From assembly GCF_000020785.1 (NCBI RefSeq), contig NC_011126.1, positions 620,001-684,000 of the forward strand: 64,000 nucleotides of DNA. The letters run 5' to 3'. Origin of the DNA: Hydrogenobaculum sp. Y04AAS1 (GTDB lineage Bacteria > Aquificota > Aquificia > Aquificales > Aquificaceae). A program made the position numbers and the translations under genes. This document shows, one piece after another, positions 44,215 to 52,000 of the stretch; positions within the stretch are counted from its first letter, which is position 1, and the number at the start of each line of letters is the position of its first letter. The notes beneath the pieces were generated by a model. It was not told the DNA's origin. It did no database searches and saw nothing but the letters and a program-made list of their open reading frames with translations.

Positions 44215-45195
44215 ATGCTTGGTAAAATTAAATCAAGATTTAGAAAAAAAGAGATAGAAAAAATTATATACGATGCAGAAGTACAGTCTGGATACGCCAA
44301 TATTTCTGTGGAAGAAATATATGAAAGGGTAAACAAGTATCTAAACTGGACAGAGTTAGAAGATATTATAGAAGATATACGTTCTGGTATGAAAAAATCT
44401 GAAGTTTACGAACCATACCTTTCCTATGAAGCAATCACTATAATTAGAAACGCCGAAGATAAATCTTTACCAGTTTATAGGATTTTAGAAGAATTAAAAA
44501 ACATATCTGAGGCTATAGAAAAGGCAAAATCAAAGCTTACACAAATGATAATAATGCCAATCTTTACATTTATAGCCACTGTCATTTTAGCAGATTACGT
44601 GCTTCACAAGATAGCCACCACTCTTTTGGCTACAAAGCTTATAAAAGCACCTTTTTATCTTCCTTTTCTTATGAAATTTTTTATACCTATAAACTTCTTA
44701 TTTTTAGGACTTTTTATATTCTTTGTGGTGATAAAACCAGATCACACGCCCATTGTAAAAAACATTTTTAAGGAATTAGAAGGTGTTAGGATACTAAATA
44801 CCACTAGACTTTTTTATATGGCAAATATACCAATAGAAGATATCATTCTTTATGGGGAAGAAACTTCAAAAGGAAGTATAAAAAAAGCTTTTTCTTCTGT
44901 GGATACCAACTTAGAAGGGTTTTTGGAAGCTCTTGGGTCTATACTGAGGCTTACAGAAATAGCATCTTTAGAAAGTGCCTTTTATACAGGCAAATTTAGA
45001 GACACACTTTTTTCCTTGGCAGAGAGAAAACTAAGAGAGCTTGGTGTGTTTGTAGAAAGCGTAGCTGCCACCGCCAATATAGCAGCATTAGGACTTATAG
45101 TCATACCTCTTATACTTCTTATCATACCTTACTTCCAAATGGCTTTTGAGCTTATAAACAAAGTTTCATCTTTTCTTATGAATGCCGGCGGTTAA
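44215..45195 (+). CDS. GspF/PilC-family inner-membrane platform protein
   Basis: 326 residues. Cytoplasmic helical N-terminus, then TM segments around 103-125, 150-170 and 280-310. The placement of helices and the SIKKAFSSVDTNLEG, SLAERKLRELGVFVESVA motifs are those of T2SF-domain platform proteins. It anchors fibre assembly and contacts the ATPase. It has one clear F domain rather than the usual two. Confidence 0.75.
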   Translation: MLGKIKSRFRKKEIEKIIYDAEVQSGYANISVEEIYERVNKYLNWTELEDIIEDIRSGMKKSEVYEPYLSYEAITIIRNAEDKSLPVYRILEELKNISEAIEKAKSKLTQMIIMPIFTFIATVILADYVLHKIATTLLATKLIKAPFYLPFLMKFFIPINFLFLGLFIFFVVIKPDHTPIVKNIFKELEGVRILNTTRLFYMANIPIEDIILYGEETSKGSIKKAFSSVDTNLEGFLEALGSILRLTEIASLESAFYTGKFRDTLFSLAERKLRELGVFVESVAATANIAALGLIVIPLILLIIPYFQMAFELINKVSSFLMNAGG

Positions 45196-45197
45196 CT

Positions 45198-45228
45198 GTA
45201 ATATACCTGTAAACTGTGGTAGACTTAT
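45198..45228 (+). repeat. Family A repeat pair, 18-bp period
   Basis: GTAATATACCTGT at 45198 and GTGGTAGACTTAT at 45216. The second supplies the first possible GTG start of the next gene. Confidence 0.65.
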
Positions 45229-46082
45229 CAGTGCATATATTCAGATTTATGATATATTTTGTTTATATGAGGTTTTATAAAAAGCCTAAAAAAGTTACAA
45301 AGATGAGGACCATTGTAAATTTGAGAGCACTTTTATCTGGGATGGGTATGATTTTCTTTATAAGCAAAAATGCTTATCCTGTCGTATACGTAGTGCCTCC
45401 TGATATAGACATGTATATGCATCAAACAAACGATGTTTATAAAACCCTTATAGAAAACTTGTGTGGTGCTGGTAACAATGGCCAAGGTATTATAAAAGAT
45501 TGCTTTAAATCCCTTACTGCTTATATAAACTCAGCCGCTTCTTATAGCTTTACACCACTGGCAAACCCAAATATAAACAATCTATCCACCACTATAGGAA
45601 ATGCCAATATAATATCTTCCACTATAGCTTTTTCATCTATCACAAACTCTATTATGGGTTCTAGTACTTATTGTTTTCCTATAGGAAATTCCTCTACATG
45701 TTTTGGCATAGAAGATTACACTACAATGCAATATCAAACTATATTGCTATCGGCTAGCTATTCTAACGGCCAGTTTGTTAGCGGCTCAGCTGGTACTGTA
45801 TTTATGCCATCTTGCACATACCATACTGGTAACAGTTCTCTTTACGCTGAATTTATAGTATTTGCACCCACTTCTTGCTCTTACGATTTTTCAAATCCCG
45901 GGTCTTCCAACAATGTAGTAGCTGGCAGAGTTTCTTGTCCACCGGGCGATAGTGCAAGTGCTTGTTATACAATAAGTGCATCGTGTTTTTTTGGCTCAAA
46001 TACCAACTCTAGCACTGTAAGTGGGCTTTACTATACCAATCTACCAGTACTGAGTTTTTGTCCTACTTGGAGTGAATCATGA
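45216..46082 (+). CDS. Cysteine-rich exported protein of the pilus locus
   Basis: Up to 288 residues. The outermost start is the GTG at 45216 inside a repeat; ATGs at 45249, 45267 and 45303 are alternatives, and the last gives a cleaner signal peptide (RALLSGMGMIFFIS). The mature part is rich in Ser, Asn and Thr with about ten cysteines. It has no pilin-type Glu5 helix. It may be a tip or adhesin-like component. Function unknown. Confidence 0.55.
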   Translation: MVDLSVHIFRFMIYFVYMRFYKKPKKVTKMRTIVNLRALLSGMGMIFFISKNAYPVVYVVPPDIDMYMHQTNDVYKTLIENLCGAGNNGQGIIKDCFKSLTAYINSAASYSFTPLANPNINNLSTTIGNANIISSTIAFSSITNSIMGSSTYCFPIGNSSTCFGIEDYTTMQYQTILLSASYSNGQFVSGSAGTVFMPSCTYHTGNSSLYAEFIVFAPTSCSYDFSNPGSSNNVVAGRVSCPPGDSASACYTISASCFFGSNTNSSTVSGLYYTNLPVLSFCPTWSES

Positions 46083-46097
46083 ATTATAATACATTTC

Positions 46098-47360
46098 TTG
46101 TTGAGCGCTTGTTTAATAAAAGCTTCTTTGAAACATGCTTGTCAGCACTCTGGAGTGAATCTTAATGTTGGCGGCAGACTTGTTTATCGTGGTGGACTTG
46201 TATCCCGTGGTAGACTTGTTGATCGTGGCAGACTTGTTATGTGGTTTATAATAGAAATTCTTTTAGCCTTGTCCATCTTATCTACCGTCTTGACTGGTAT
46301 TTATTATCTTATCCCAGCTTTTAATAGAAGCACAGATATAGCAAAATCTCAAGTAAAAAGTATAAATTTAAAAAATGCTCTTTTAAATGTATATATGGAT
46401 ATAGCCGGGGCCGAAGAAAATTGCGGTGGGTATAGCGTTTGTCCTGCAACTCCTTTACCTTGCAACATTTCTTATACAAACGGCGGTATTAGTTTTAGCT
46501 ATGTAATAAGTCAAAACTTAAATGTTGCAACGCCCATCCAAAGCGCTTTTAATCAAGCTGGATGCTCTACTACTTTAAATAGCAACACGCTATCTATATT
46601 TTGTCCTAGTTTTACAGCTTCTAGCATAGATTTTTGTTCCAATTCAAATTATGAATCTTATACATTCGTAAACCCAGACCCGCCAATGCCTAGTATAACT
46701 TTTTATACAATACTACAACCAAACAACCCAGCAAGCCCATTATCAGCCCCTTATGTAGTAGATTATACACCTATATATCAGTACTATCAAAATCAGTCTC
46801 TTTCAAAATTTGAACAAATAGCGTCAGGTATGAAAAACTATGTACTAGAAAGAAGGACCTCTGAAATAGCAAACTCTTGTACATGGAATGGTTCCGACAA
46901 GTCTGCCACGGGATATTGGACAGGAGGTATGGAATCGAGCTACGATTTTTATATACCATGGATTTTACAAGCATGCTCTAGCTCTCCAAACCTTCTATGT
47001 CAAACTCAGGCAAACCAAAGCGTTTGCTCCAACTCTTGTACAAACATAAGCTTATCCCAAAACTGCAGCATAACTACGCTTCTTACAAACGTAGGATTGG
47101 TCACAAGTCTGCCACGGTCTAGTTCCACAGCTTCTAGTTTTTATTATGTGGATGGTTTTGGAAACTCTATTACGATAGTGCCTTATGCAAATTTACAAGA
47201 AACTTTAGCCGATATACATCCATCTTTTTCATACATGACTCTATGTCAAAGCGGTACAAATTGTCCGCCGTTTGCCGGAGTTATAACACTAAGCAACACC
47301 AACGTCAGCTGTGTACAAGCTGGCGCACCCTATTGTTATTTACAATTTACATATCCTTAG
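46098..47360 (+). CDS. Large prepilin-like protein with 18-bp-repeat leader
   Basis: Up to 420 residues from TTG 46098; the true start is uncertain. The prepilin helix is WFIIEILLALSILSTVLTG near residue 49, with Glu at position 5 if cleavage follows Met48. The leader just before it is a run of GRLV-type six-residue repeats from the 18-bp DNA array. The body is long, Ser/Asn-rich and has some 18 cysteines, as in large minor pilins or adhesins. Two further family A cores lie in frame on the opposite strand (46897 and 47103). The stop falls inside a family D repeat. Confidence 0.65.
   Translation: MLSACLIKASLKHACQHSGVNLNVGGRLVYRGGLVSRGRLVDRGRLVMWFIIEILLALSILSTVLTGIYYLIPAFNRSTDIAKSQVKSINLKNALLNVYMDIAGAEENCGGYSVCPATPLPCNISYTNGGISFSYVISQNLNVATPIQSAFNQAGCSTTLNSNTLSIFCPSFTASSIDFCSNSNYESYTFVNPDPPMPSITFYTILQPNNPASPLSAPYVVDYTPIYQYYQNQSLSKFEQIASGMKNYVLERRTSEIANSCTWNGSDKSATGYWTGGMESSYDFYIPWILQACSSSPNLLCQTQANQSVCSNSCTNISLSQNCSITTLLTNVGLVTSLPRSSSTASSFYYVDGFGNSITIVPYANLQETLADIHPSFSYMTLCQSGTNCPPFAGVITLSNTNVSCVQAGAPYCYLQFTYP
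46171..46237 (+). repeat. Family A 18-bp tandem array in a prepilin leader
   Basis: Four units start at 46171, 46189, 46207 and 46225, exactly 18 bp apart, with core GTGGYRGACTTGT. Encodes GRLV/GGLV repeats with basic residues. Confidence 0.9.
46897..46909 (-). repeat. Family A core inside the prepilin body
   Basis: ACAAGTCTGCCAC on the plus strand, encoding part of DKSATG. Confidence 0.55.
47103..47115 (-). repeat. Family A core inside the prepilin body
   Basis: ACAAGTCTGCCAC on the plus strand, encoding part of TSLPRS. Confidence 0.55.
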
Positions 47361-47535
47361 AGCGGCTATGACGCATTTCATGGTTAATGAGCAGGCAATG
47401 GCACTCAAGAGCTCAGAGAAATGCTTGGAGCACACTAGAGCGATGAGATCGCATTTCGGGTCTAAAGAACAGACAAGTATGCCACGATTCACAATGGCAC
47501 TTCAAAGTTTAGGAAAATACCTAAAGCACACAAAA
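47359..47535 (+). repeat. Composite repeat block between pilin-like genes
   Basis: Two family D copies (47359-47397 and 47437-47475, 78 bp apart; AGAGCG-N5-CGCATTT core), two family C copies (47400-47435 and 47496-47531; GGCACT, AAATRC and AGCACAC blocks) and one reversed family A core (47473-47485). The block replaces an ordinary intergenic region and is open in the frame of the next gene from 47466. Confidence 0.7.
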
Positions 47536-47546
47536 ATGGTAGCGTT

Positions 47547-48158
47547 ATGCTTTTTATAACGATCACTTTTCTTATAATAGCGATAATGAGTTACATACTT
47601 TATATGGTTTCAAGCTCAATACCTTTGTATCACGCCATAAACACACCTCAAAATCCAAAATTAAACACTTATCATATTGTTTCAAGCCTCCCAAATAAAA
47701 CATTAAACAATACAAGCTCTACAAACCCTATCCAAAATATTGTAAGCTTTTATAAAGATTCTTATGAGCAGGCTTTTATAAATGCCTGTGAAAACGCAAG
47801 ATGGCTTAGTATAAAAAACAATTGTTCAAACCCAAATGATTTCAATCAAGCTTGGAGTTTTTTACCATCGTTAACGGGAAATGTAAATAATATCACAGGT
47901 TCAAATATCGCTTTCTCTTGTAATACAAAAAGCGCTTTTGGCGAATATGTATTATATAACTCTATATCAAGCTTGCAATCGAACACATGCGTATCTTGTT
48001 ATTACAATCTTAATTCCAACAATGCTATCCCTTACTCGGGGCTTTTACCTTATAAAAGCAGTTCATATTATGGCACAAACACTACTCACTCCTTAACAAG
48101 TATGGGAGATCCTTGCGCCGTTGGTAGTTTTATAAGTTGTACATACGTGTGTAGTTAA
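47547..48158 (+). CDS. Minor-pilin-like membrane-anchored protein
   Basis: 203 residues from ATG 47547. An N-terminal helix (LFITITFLIIAIMSYILY) and a Ser/Asn-rich body with eight cysteines look like a minor pilin, but Glu5 is missing. The frame is open upstream through the repeat block and would add a basic leader (KFRKIPKAHKNGSV) if a non-ATG start were used, as in the two other prepilins of the locus. Function unknown. Confidence 0.6.
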   Translation: MLFITITFLIIAIMSYILYMVSSSIPLYHAINTPQNPKLNTYHIVSSLPNKTLNNTSSTNPIQNIVSFYKDSYEQAFINACENARWLSIKNNCSNPNDFNQAWSFLPSLTGNVNNITGSNIAFSCNTKSAFGEYVLYNSISSLQSNTCVSCYYNLNSNNAIPYSGLLPYKSSSYYGTNTTHSLTSMGDPCAVGSFISCTYVCS

Positions 48159-48161
48159 ATA

Positions 48162-48174
48162 GTGGCATACTTAT
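48162..48174 (+). repeat. Family A core, intergenic
   Basis: GTGGCATACTTAT, three bases after the minor-pilin stop. Confidence 0.55.
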
Positions 48175-48229
48175 AGATGCTTATCAAAGAAGGCTTTAAC
48201 ACTCTGTCATTCAAATAAATCTATTCAAT

Positions 48230-48297
48230 AAGCCTCTTGAGAGGCCACTAGACCAGTTAAAAAATATGCATTCAAATAAGCCTCTTGAGAGGCCACT
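48230..48297 (+). repeat. Family B palindromic repeat, two units
   Basis: The 14-bp palindrome GCCTCTTGAGAGGC with flanking AA and CACT occurs twice (from 48230 and 48278), 48 bp apart, the spacing used in the 39-kb array but on the other strand. It lies before the ATPase promoter. Confidence 0.85.
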
Positions 48298-48301
48298 ATG
48301 T

Positions 48302-48307
48302 TATACT
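48302..48307 (+). promoter_or_regulatory. -10 box of the pilus ATPase, leaderless
   Basis: TATACT ends 7 nt before the ATG at 48315. It starts 4 nt after the last palindromic repeat. Confidence 0.45.
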
Positions 48308-48314
48308 AAAAATT

Positions 48315-49379
48315 ATGAAAACGCTGGATATAAAAAATATTCCATCAAAACTTGTGGATATATTTGAAAAGGGAAAGGAGCTTGGAGCTACTGACTTTCA
48401 GCTTATAGCAAACTACATACCAAGATATGGAATTGCCAAAAAGTATGCTGTTATACCAGGGATGCACAGACTTACAACGGACGACGTAGTAGAGATTATA
48501 GAGCTCACATCCGACGAGAAAAATTGGCGCGATATAATGGCCGAATATTCTACTTTTGAATACTCTTTTGCTATTAAAAATTATGGTCTTTACAGGGTAT
48601 CGGTAGCAGAATCTCTTGAAGGTCTCGGAATGGCTATCAGAATACTATCCTATGAACTTCCTTCCATTGAAATGGTGAGACTTCCAAAAGAAGTTGTTGA
48701 CTTTATGAAAGATGCCAGAAGTGGTGCGATAATACATACAGGGGGTACTACCTCTGGTAAATCTACATCTATAGCCGCCGAAATAGGTTTTTTATCTGAC
48801 ATTCACAACGTTGTTGTATTAACCTTTGAAAATCCAGTAGAATATAGATTTTTATATAGGAAAGCTACTGTTAGGCAGTTTAACATACCTACGCAGGTAA
48901 AGAATTTTCAACATGCTCTTAAAATAGCGTTAAGAAGTGACCCATCCATCATACTATTCGGTGAAGTAAGATCTGAAGATGAAATAATATCTCTTCTTGA
49001 TATGGCCGCTCGTGGCCACTTGGTGTTTTCCACGTTGCACACAAAAAGCGTAAGCGCTACATTCTCATTGCTAAATCAATTTGGTTCTAAAGAGCTTTTG
49101 GGCTTGTTTAGTTCACAGATAGTAGCTATTATTTCACAGTTTTTATACCGCTCAAAAGCAAAGAAATTTTTACCTATATACGATATATTGGTACCAAACA
49201 AACCTATAAGGACTATGATAGCAGATGGAAATTTTAACGATATAGAAAGAATTAGACAAGAGGGAAAGATTCAAGGAGGATTTTCTATAACTTTTACTCA
49301 ATGCGCAAAACAATATCTTATAAACAGAGAAATAGACGAAGAAGAGTTTAACTATATAAGATTAAGGGCTATGGAGTGA
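48315..49379 (+). CDS. PilT/PilB-type secretion ATPase
   Basis: 354 residues from ATG 48315; the TTG 30 bp earlier lies in a repeat. Walker A is HTGGTTSGKST near 148, the Asp box is VLTFENPVEYR, Walker B is ILFGEVRSEDE and the His box is FSTLHTKS. The size and lack of an N1 extension resemble PilT/DotB-like motors. It is the only motor gene in this locus, so it may serve assembly as in R64-type systems or be a retraction motor with the assembly ATPase elsewhere. Confidence 0.85.
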   Translation: MKTLDIKNIPSKLVDIFEKGKELGATDFQLIANYIPRYGIAKKYAVIPGMHRLTTDDVVEIIELTSDEKNWRDIMAEYSTFEYSFAIKNYGLYRVSVAESLEGLGMAIRILSYELPSIEMVRLPKEVVDFMKDARSGAIIHTGGTTSGKSTSIAAEIGFLSDIHNVVVLTFENPVEYRFLYRKATVRQFNIPTQVKNFQHALKIALRSDPSIILFGEVRSEDEIISLLDMAARGHLVFSTLHTKSVSATFSLLNQFGSKELLGLFSSQIVAIISQFLYRSKAKKFLPIYDILVPNKPIRTMIADGNFNDIERIRQEGKIQGGFSITFTQCAKQYLINREIDEEEFNYIRLRAME

Positions 49380-49383
49380 TGTT

Positions 49384-49629
49384 ATGGAAGAGAAAATTTT
49401 TGTAAAGGGAAAATATACCACTATAGAAATTTCAAAAAATGAGCTTTTTGAGCTTTTAAGAGAACTAAAAGAAAGAACCAAAGGGACGGATTTGTTGGAA
49501 GCTTTTGAAATTATGCAAGATTTTCCTGATTTAGACAAGTTTAAAGTATTAAGAGATATATACATACTTGAGCTTAGCGGAGCTTTCAAAGAGCCAATAC
49601 AAATAGAAGAGCTTTATAAAGAAGTTTAG
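49384..49629 (+). CDS. Small acidic protein, unknown
   Basis: 81 residues, helical and charged, no membrane segment. Follows the ATPase by 4 bp with GGAG upstream, so it is probably co-transcribed. Overlaps the converging DedA-like gene by 4 bp. Not recognised. Confidence 0.55.
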   Translation: MEEKIFVKGKYTTIEISKNELFELLRELKERTKGTDLLEAFEIMQDFPDLDKFKVLRDIYILELSGAFKEPIQIEELYKEV

Positions 49630-50081
49630 AAGATTCTTTGAAAAAAATGTCCTATAAATATATAGGCTATAGTGTGCAATGTTCTAGATATAAATGTAGC
49701 TATTATAAATCTATAAAAGGGAAATTTTAGTATTCCAGCCATCCAGCATATAGCTTTGTAAGGCTCTCCTATTAATATTGCAAAAATACCATATTTGTTG
49801 AAGAGAGCTTCTGTTTTTATATAATGTTTCCTAGATATTATCTTTGAAGCAATTTTATCACCTAAAAAATATCCTAACCAATAAGACACAAAAGCCCCTA
49901 AGGCATTTGATAGAACACCTACAACACCTATTATCCATGGATTTAAGCCTATTTTGTTGCTTATAAGCATAAAAGGTAAGACGGGAATAGGCTGTATAAT
50001 ACTTTGAGTAAAACCTATCAAAAAAACTCCAAAATATCCGTAATGCTTGACTAAACTTATAGCTATGTGTTGTATATCCAC
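49626..50081 (-). CDS. DedA/YqaA-like membrane protein
   Basis: 151 residues, starting at GTG 50081. Motifs HYGYFGVFLIGFTQSIIQP and LSNALGAFVSYWLGYFLG follow the small DedA-like (VTT/SNARE-associated) family, with about four helices. These proteins are linked to membrane lipid flipping. TATAAT at 50089-50094 ends 7 nt before the GTG, so the message is probably leaderless. Confidence 0.75.
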   Translation of the reverse strand: MDIQHIAISLVKHYGYFGVFLIGFTQSIIQPIPVLPFMLISNKIGLNPWIIGVVGVLSNALGAFVSYWLGYFLGDKIASKIISRKHYIKTEALFNKYGIFAILIGEPYKAICWMAGILKFPFYRFIIATFISRTLHTIAYIFIGHFFQRIF

Positions 50082-50185
50082 ATCTTTTATTATACTTATC
50101 TTAAAAGCTTAATACTAAAAATATATTTGAGTATATCTCTATTAAATATTTGAGTATAACTATATCAAAGTTATTATCAAAACTC

Positions 50186-50213
50186 TTGACAAATTTTCTA
50201 AAGGTATTATATT
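50186..50213 (+). promoter_or_regulatory. hsp20 promoter
   Basis: TTGACA (50186-50191), 16-bp spacer, TATATT (50208-50213). Confidence 0.65.
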
Positions 50214-50234
50214 AATTTTTAGAAAACTTTAGAA
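50196..50234 (+). promoter_or_regulatory. Inverted repeat over the hsp20 promoter, possible operator
   Basis: TTCTAAAG (50196-50203) and its exact complement CTTTAGAA (50227-50234) flank the -10 and predicted start. It is not the CIRCE sequence. Confidence 0.4.
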
Positions 50235-50247
50235 GGAGGTAAGGCCT

Positions 50248-50685
50248 ATGAGAAGAGGTTTGGCAATTTGGAATCCATTTAGTGAGTTGGAAAAGGTAAA
50301 AGCAGAATTTGACAACCTTGTCCAAAACTTGTTACCTACCGTTTACAGCGGTGGCGAAGTTTCTCTGGCACCAGCAATAGACTTATATGAAACAGACAAA
50401 GAAGTGGTGATAAAAGCTGAAATACCTGGTGTCAAAAAAGAGGATTTGGAAGTAAGCGTAAAAGACAATGTCCTTTATATTAAGGGCGAAAAGAAAGAAG
50501 AAAAAGAAGAAAACACAGAAGCTGTCCACAGAGTAGAACGCATATACGGTAAGTTTGAAAGGATGATATCCTTGCCACCAAATGTAAAAACCCAAGAGGC
50601 AAAGGCCGAATACAAGGATGGCGTCCTAGAGATAAGATTTCCTAAAAAAGAAGAATCTCAAAGCACAAAGATTAACATAGGCTAA
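50248..50685 (+). CDS. Hsp20 / alpha-crystallin small heat-shock protein
   Basis: 145 residues. The alpha-crystallin domain spans about 40-135 (IDLYETDKEVVIKAEIPG, YGKFERMISLPPNV, EYKDGVLEIRFPK). It binds unfolding proteins in large oligomers. AGGAGG precedes the ATG and a terminator follows, so it is a single-gene unit. Confidence 0.95.
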   Translation: MRRGLAIWNPFSELEKVKAEFDNLVQNLLPTVYSGGEVSLAPAIDLYETDKEVVIKAEIPGVKKEDLEVSVKDNVLYIKGEKKEEKEENTEAVHRVERIYGKFERMISLPPNVKTQEAKAEYKDGVLEIRFPKKEESQSTKINIG

Positions 50686-50702
50686 AGCTTAGATATTCAA
50701 AC

Positions 50703-50726
50703 AAGGGGCCTTCCGGCCCTTTTTTA
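50703..50726 (+). terminator. Rho-independent terminator after hsp20
   Basis: AAGGGGCC-TT-CCGGCCCTT hairpin followed by a T run. Confidence 0.75.
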
Positions 50727-50770
50727 ATTTTTATCCACTTTTTCCGGTTTTGGTATATAATATATAGATA

Positions 50771-50854
50771 GCCGGAGTGGTGAAATTGGCAGACACGCTA
50801 TCTTGAGGGGGTAGTCCTCGCAAGAGGGTGCGGGTTCGAGTCCCGCCTCCGGCA
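50771..50854 (+). tRNA. tRNA-Leu (anticodon GAG)
   Basis: 84 nt with a long variable arm. Acceptor stem GCCGGAG/CTCCGGC, anticodon stem CTATC/GGTAG with loop TTGAGGG (GAG), T arm GGGTTCGAGTCCC, discriminator A, no encoded CCA. Confidence 0.96.
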
Positions 50855-50888
50855 TTTAATTTTACTATCTGTTAAAGAGGTGATGGTG

Positions 50889-51524
50889 ATGAACTTTTCT
50901 AAAGAGGATATACTCAAAGCTTTTCATGAAAGACATGCTTGCAAGCTTTTTGACGATAAAAAGAAGATTCCTAAGGAAGATTTTGATTTCTTGCTAGAAA
51001 TAGGTAGATTGTCACCATCTTCTTTTGGAATGGAACATTGGAAGTTTCTAGTAATAACGTCACAAGACCTAAAAGAAAAGCTAAGACCAGTATGCTGGAA
51101 TCAACCTCAAATAACAACTTGTAGCCATTTAGTAGCATATCTAGCCAAAAAATCTTTTCTAAAAAATCCGGATTACTATAGACCAATGTATGAGAGAAAA
51201 AGCGATATCTTTCCAGATGTAGAATTAAGAGAGAAAGCTATAAAGCGCTATGAAAACTTTGTAAACAAGTTTGACGATAAAGATTTAGCTTGTTGGAGTT
51301 CTAACCAATGTTATATAGCTGCTACAAACATGATGACAGTAGCTGCTATGATAGGCATAGATTCATGCCCAATAGAGGGCTTTGAGAAGGATAAAGTGGA
51401 GGAAATACTAGGTCTTAATACAAAAGATTATGAAATATCTATGTTTGTGGCTTTTGGTTATAGAGTAAATCCACCATCTAAAAAATATAGGCTCCCAATA
51501 GAGCAATTGGTAGAGTATAGATGA
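50889..51524 (+). CDS. Nitroreductase-family flavoprotein
   Basis: 211 residues from ATG 50889 (AGAGGT seven bases upstream; earlier GTG and ATG codons overlap that site). Motifs ERHACKLFDD, GRLSPSSFGMEHWKFLV and CPIEGFEKDKVEEILGL are those of FMN-dependent NfsB-like reductases. Substrate unknown. Overlaps the next gene by 4 bp. Confidence 0.85.
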   Translation: MNFSKEDILKAFHERHACKLFDDKKKIPKEDFDFLLEIGRLSPSSFGMEHWKFLVITSQDLKEKLRPVCWNQPQITTCSHLVAYLAKKSFLKNPDYYRPMYERKSDIFPDVELREKAIKRYENFVNKFDDKDLACWSSNQCYIAATNMMTVAAMIGIDSCPIEGFEKDKVEEILGLNTKDYEISMFVAFGYRVNPPSKKYRLPIEQLVEYR

Positions 51525-52000
51525 TAAACAGATTTCCTATCTTTCTAATAATGGAACGCCTAGAGCACAATCTAAAAGAGCAACAAAAGGCTATGAGCGT
51601 TTTGCTTATAAATCAAAATAAGATCACTTACGATTTTTTGAATGCAGTTTACGATCTTTTCATGGATACACTAGGACTTTCTTATACACTTATAGGTATG
51701 ATAGATGAAAACATAGACAAATATACCAAAGAGCACATATTTTTGGTTTCCTCTGAAGTGCTTTCCATGTTTAGTCTATCAATACCTTATTTAGAAGCTG
51801 GTGTCCCGTTCTTCATAGAGGACACCTACATAGATAACTTATCTGTTCAAGAGTTTATTTTAAGACTTGCAAACTATATAGAAAGATCTATTTTAGAAGA
51901 GACTTTTTCAAGGGATTTTATTTTAGACTCTTTAGACAAACTACTTAGACATCTCACATACTTTCAATATGTAAACGACAAGATACCTCGTTATCTCTAG
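51521..52000 (+). CDS. Conserved-looking cytoplasmic protein, unknown
   Basis: 159 residues, helical. ATGA overlap with the nitroreductase suggests co-expression; an internal ATG at 51551 is an alternative start. No motif recognised. Its last 47 bp overlap the converging nnr gene. Confidence 0.55.
   Translation: MINRFPIFLIMERLEHNLKEQQKAMSVLLINQNKITYDFLNAVYDLFMDTLGLSYTLIGMIDENIDKYTKEHIFLVSSEVLSMFSLSIPYLEAGVPFFIEDTYIDNLSVQEFILRLANYIERSILEETFSRDFILDSLDKLLRHLTYFQYVNDKIPRYL

Noticed and set aside
47311-47559. Open frame of 82 codons between two pilin-like genes
   Set aside because: It starts in the prepilin gene and otherwise consists only of repeat blocks C and D; no independent start signal.
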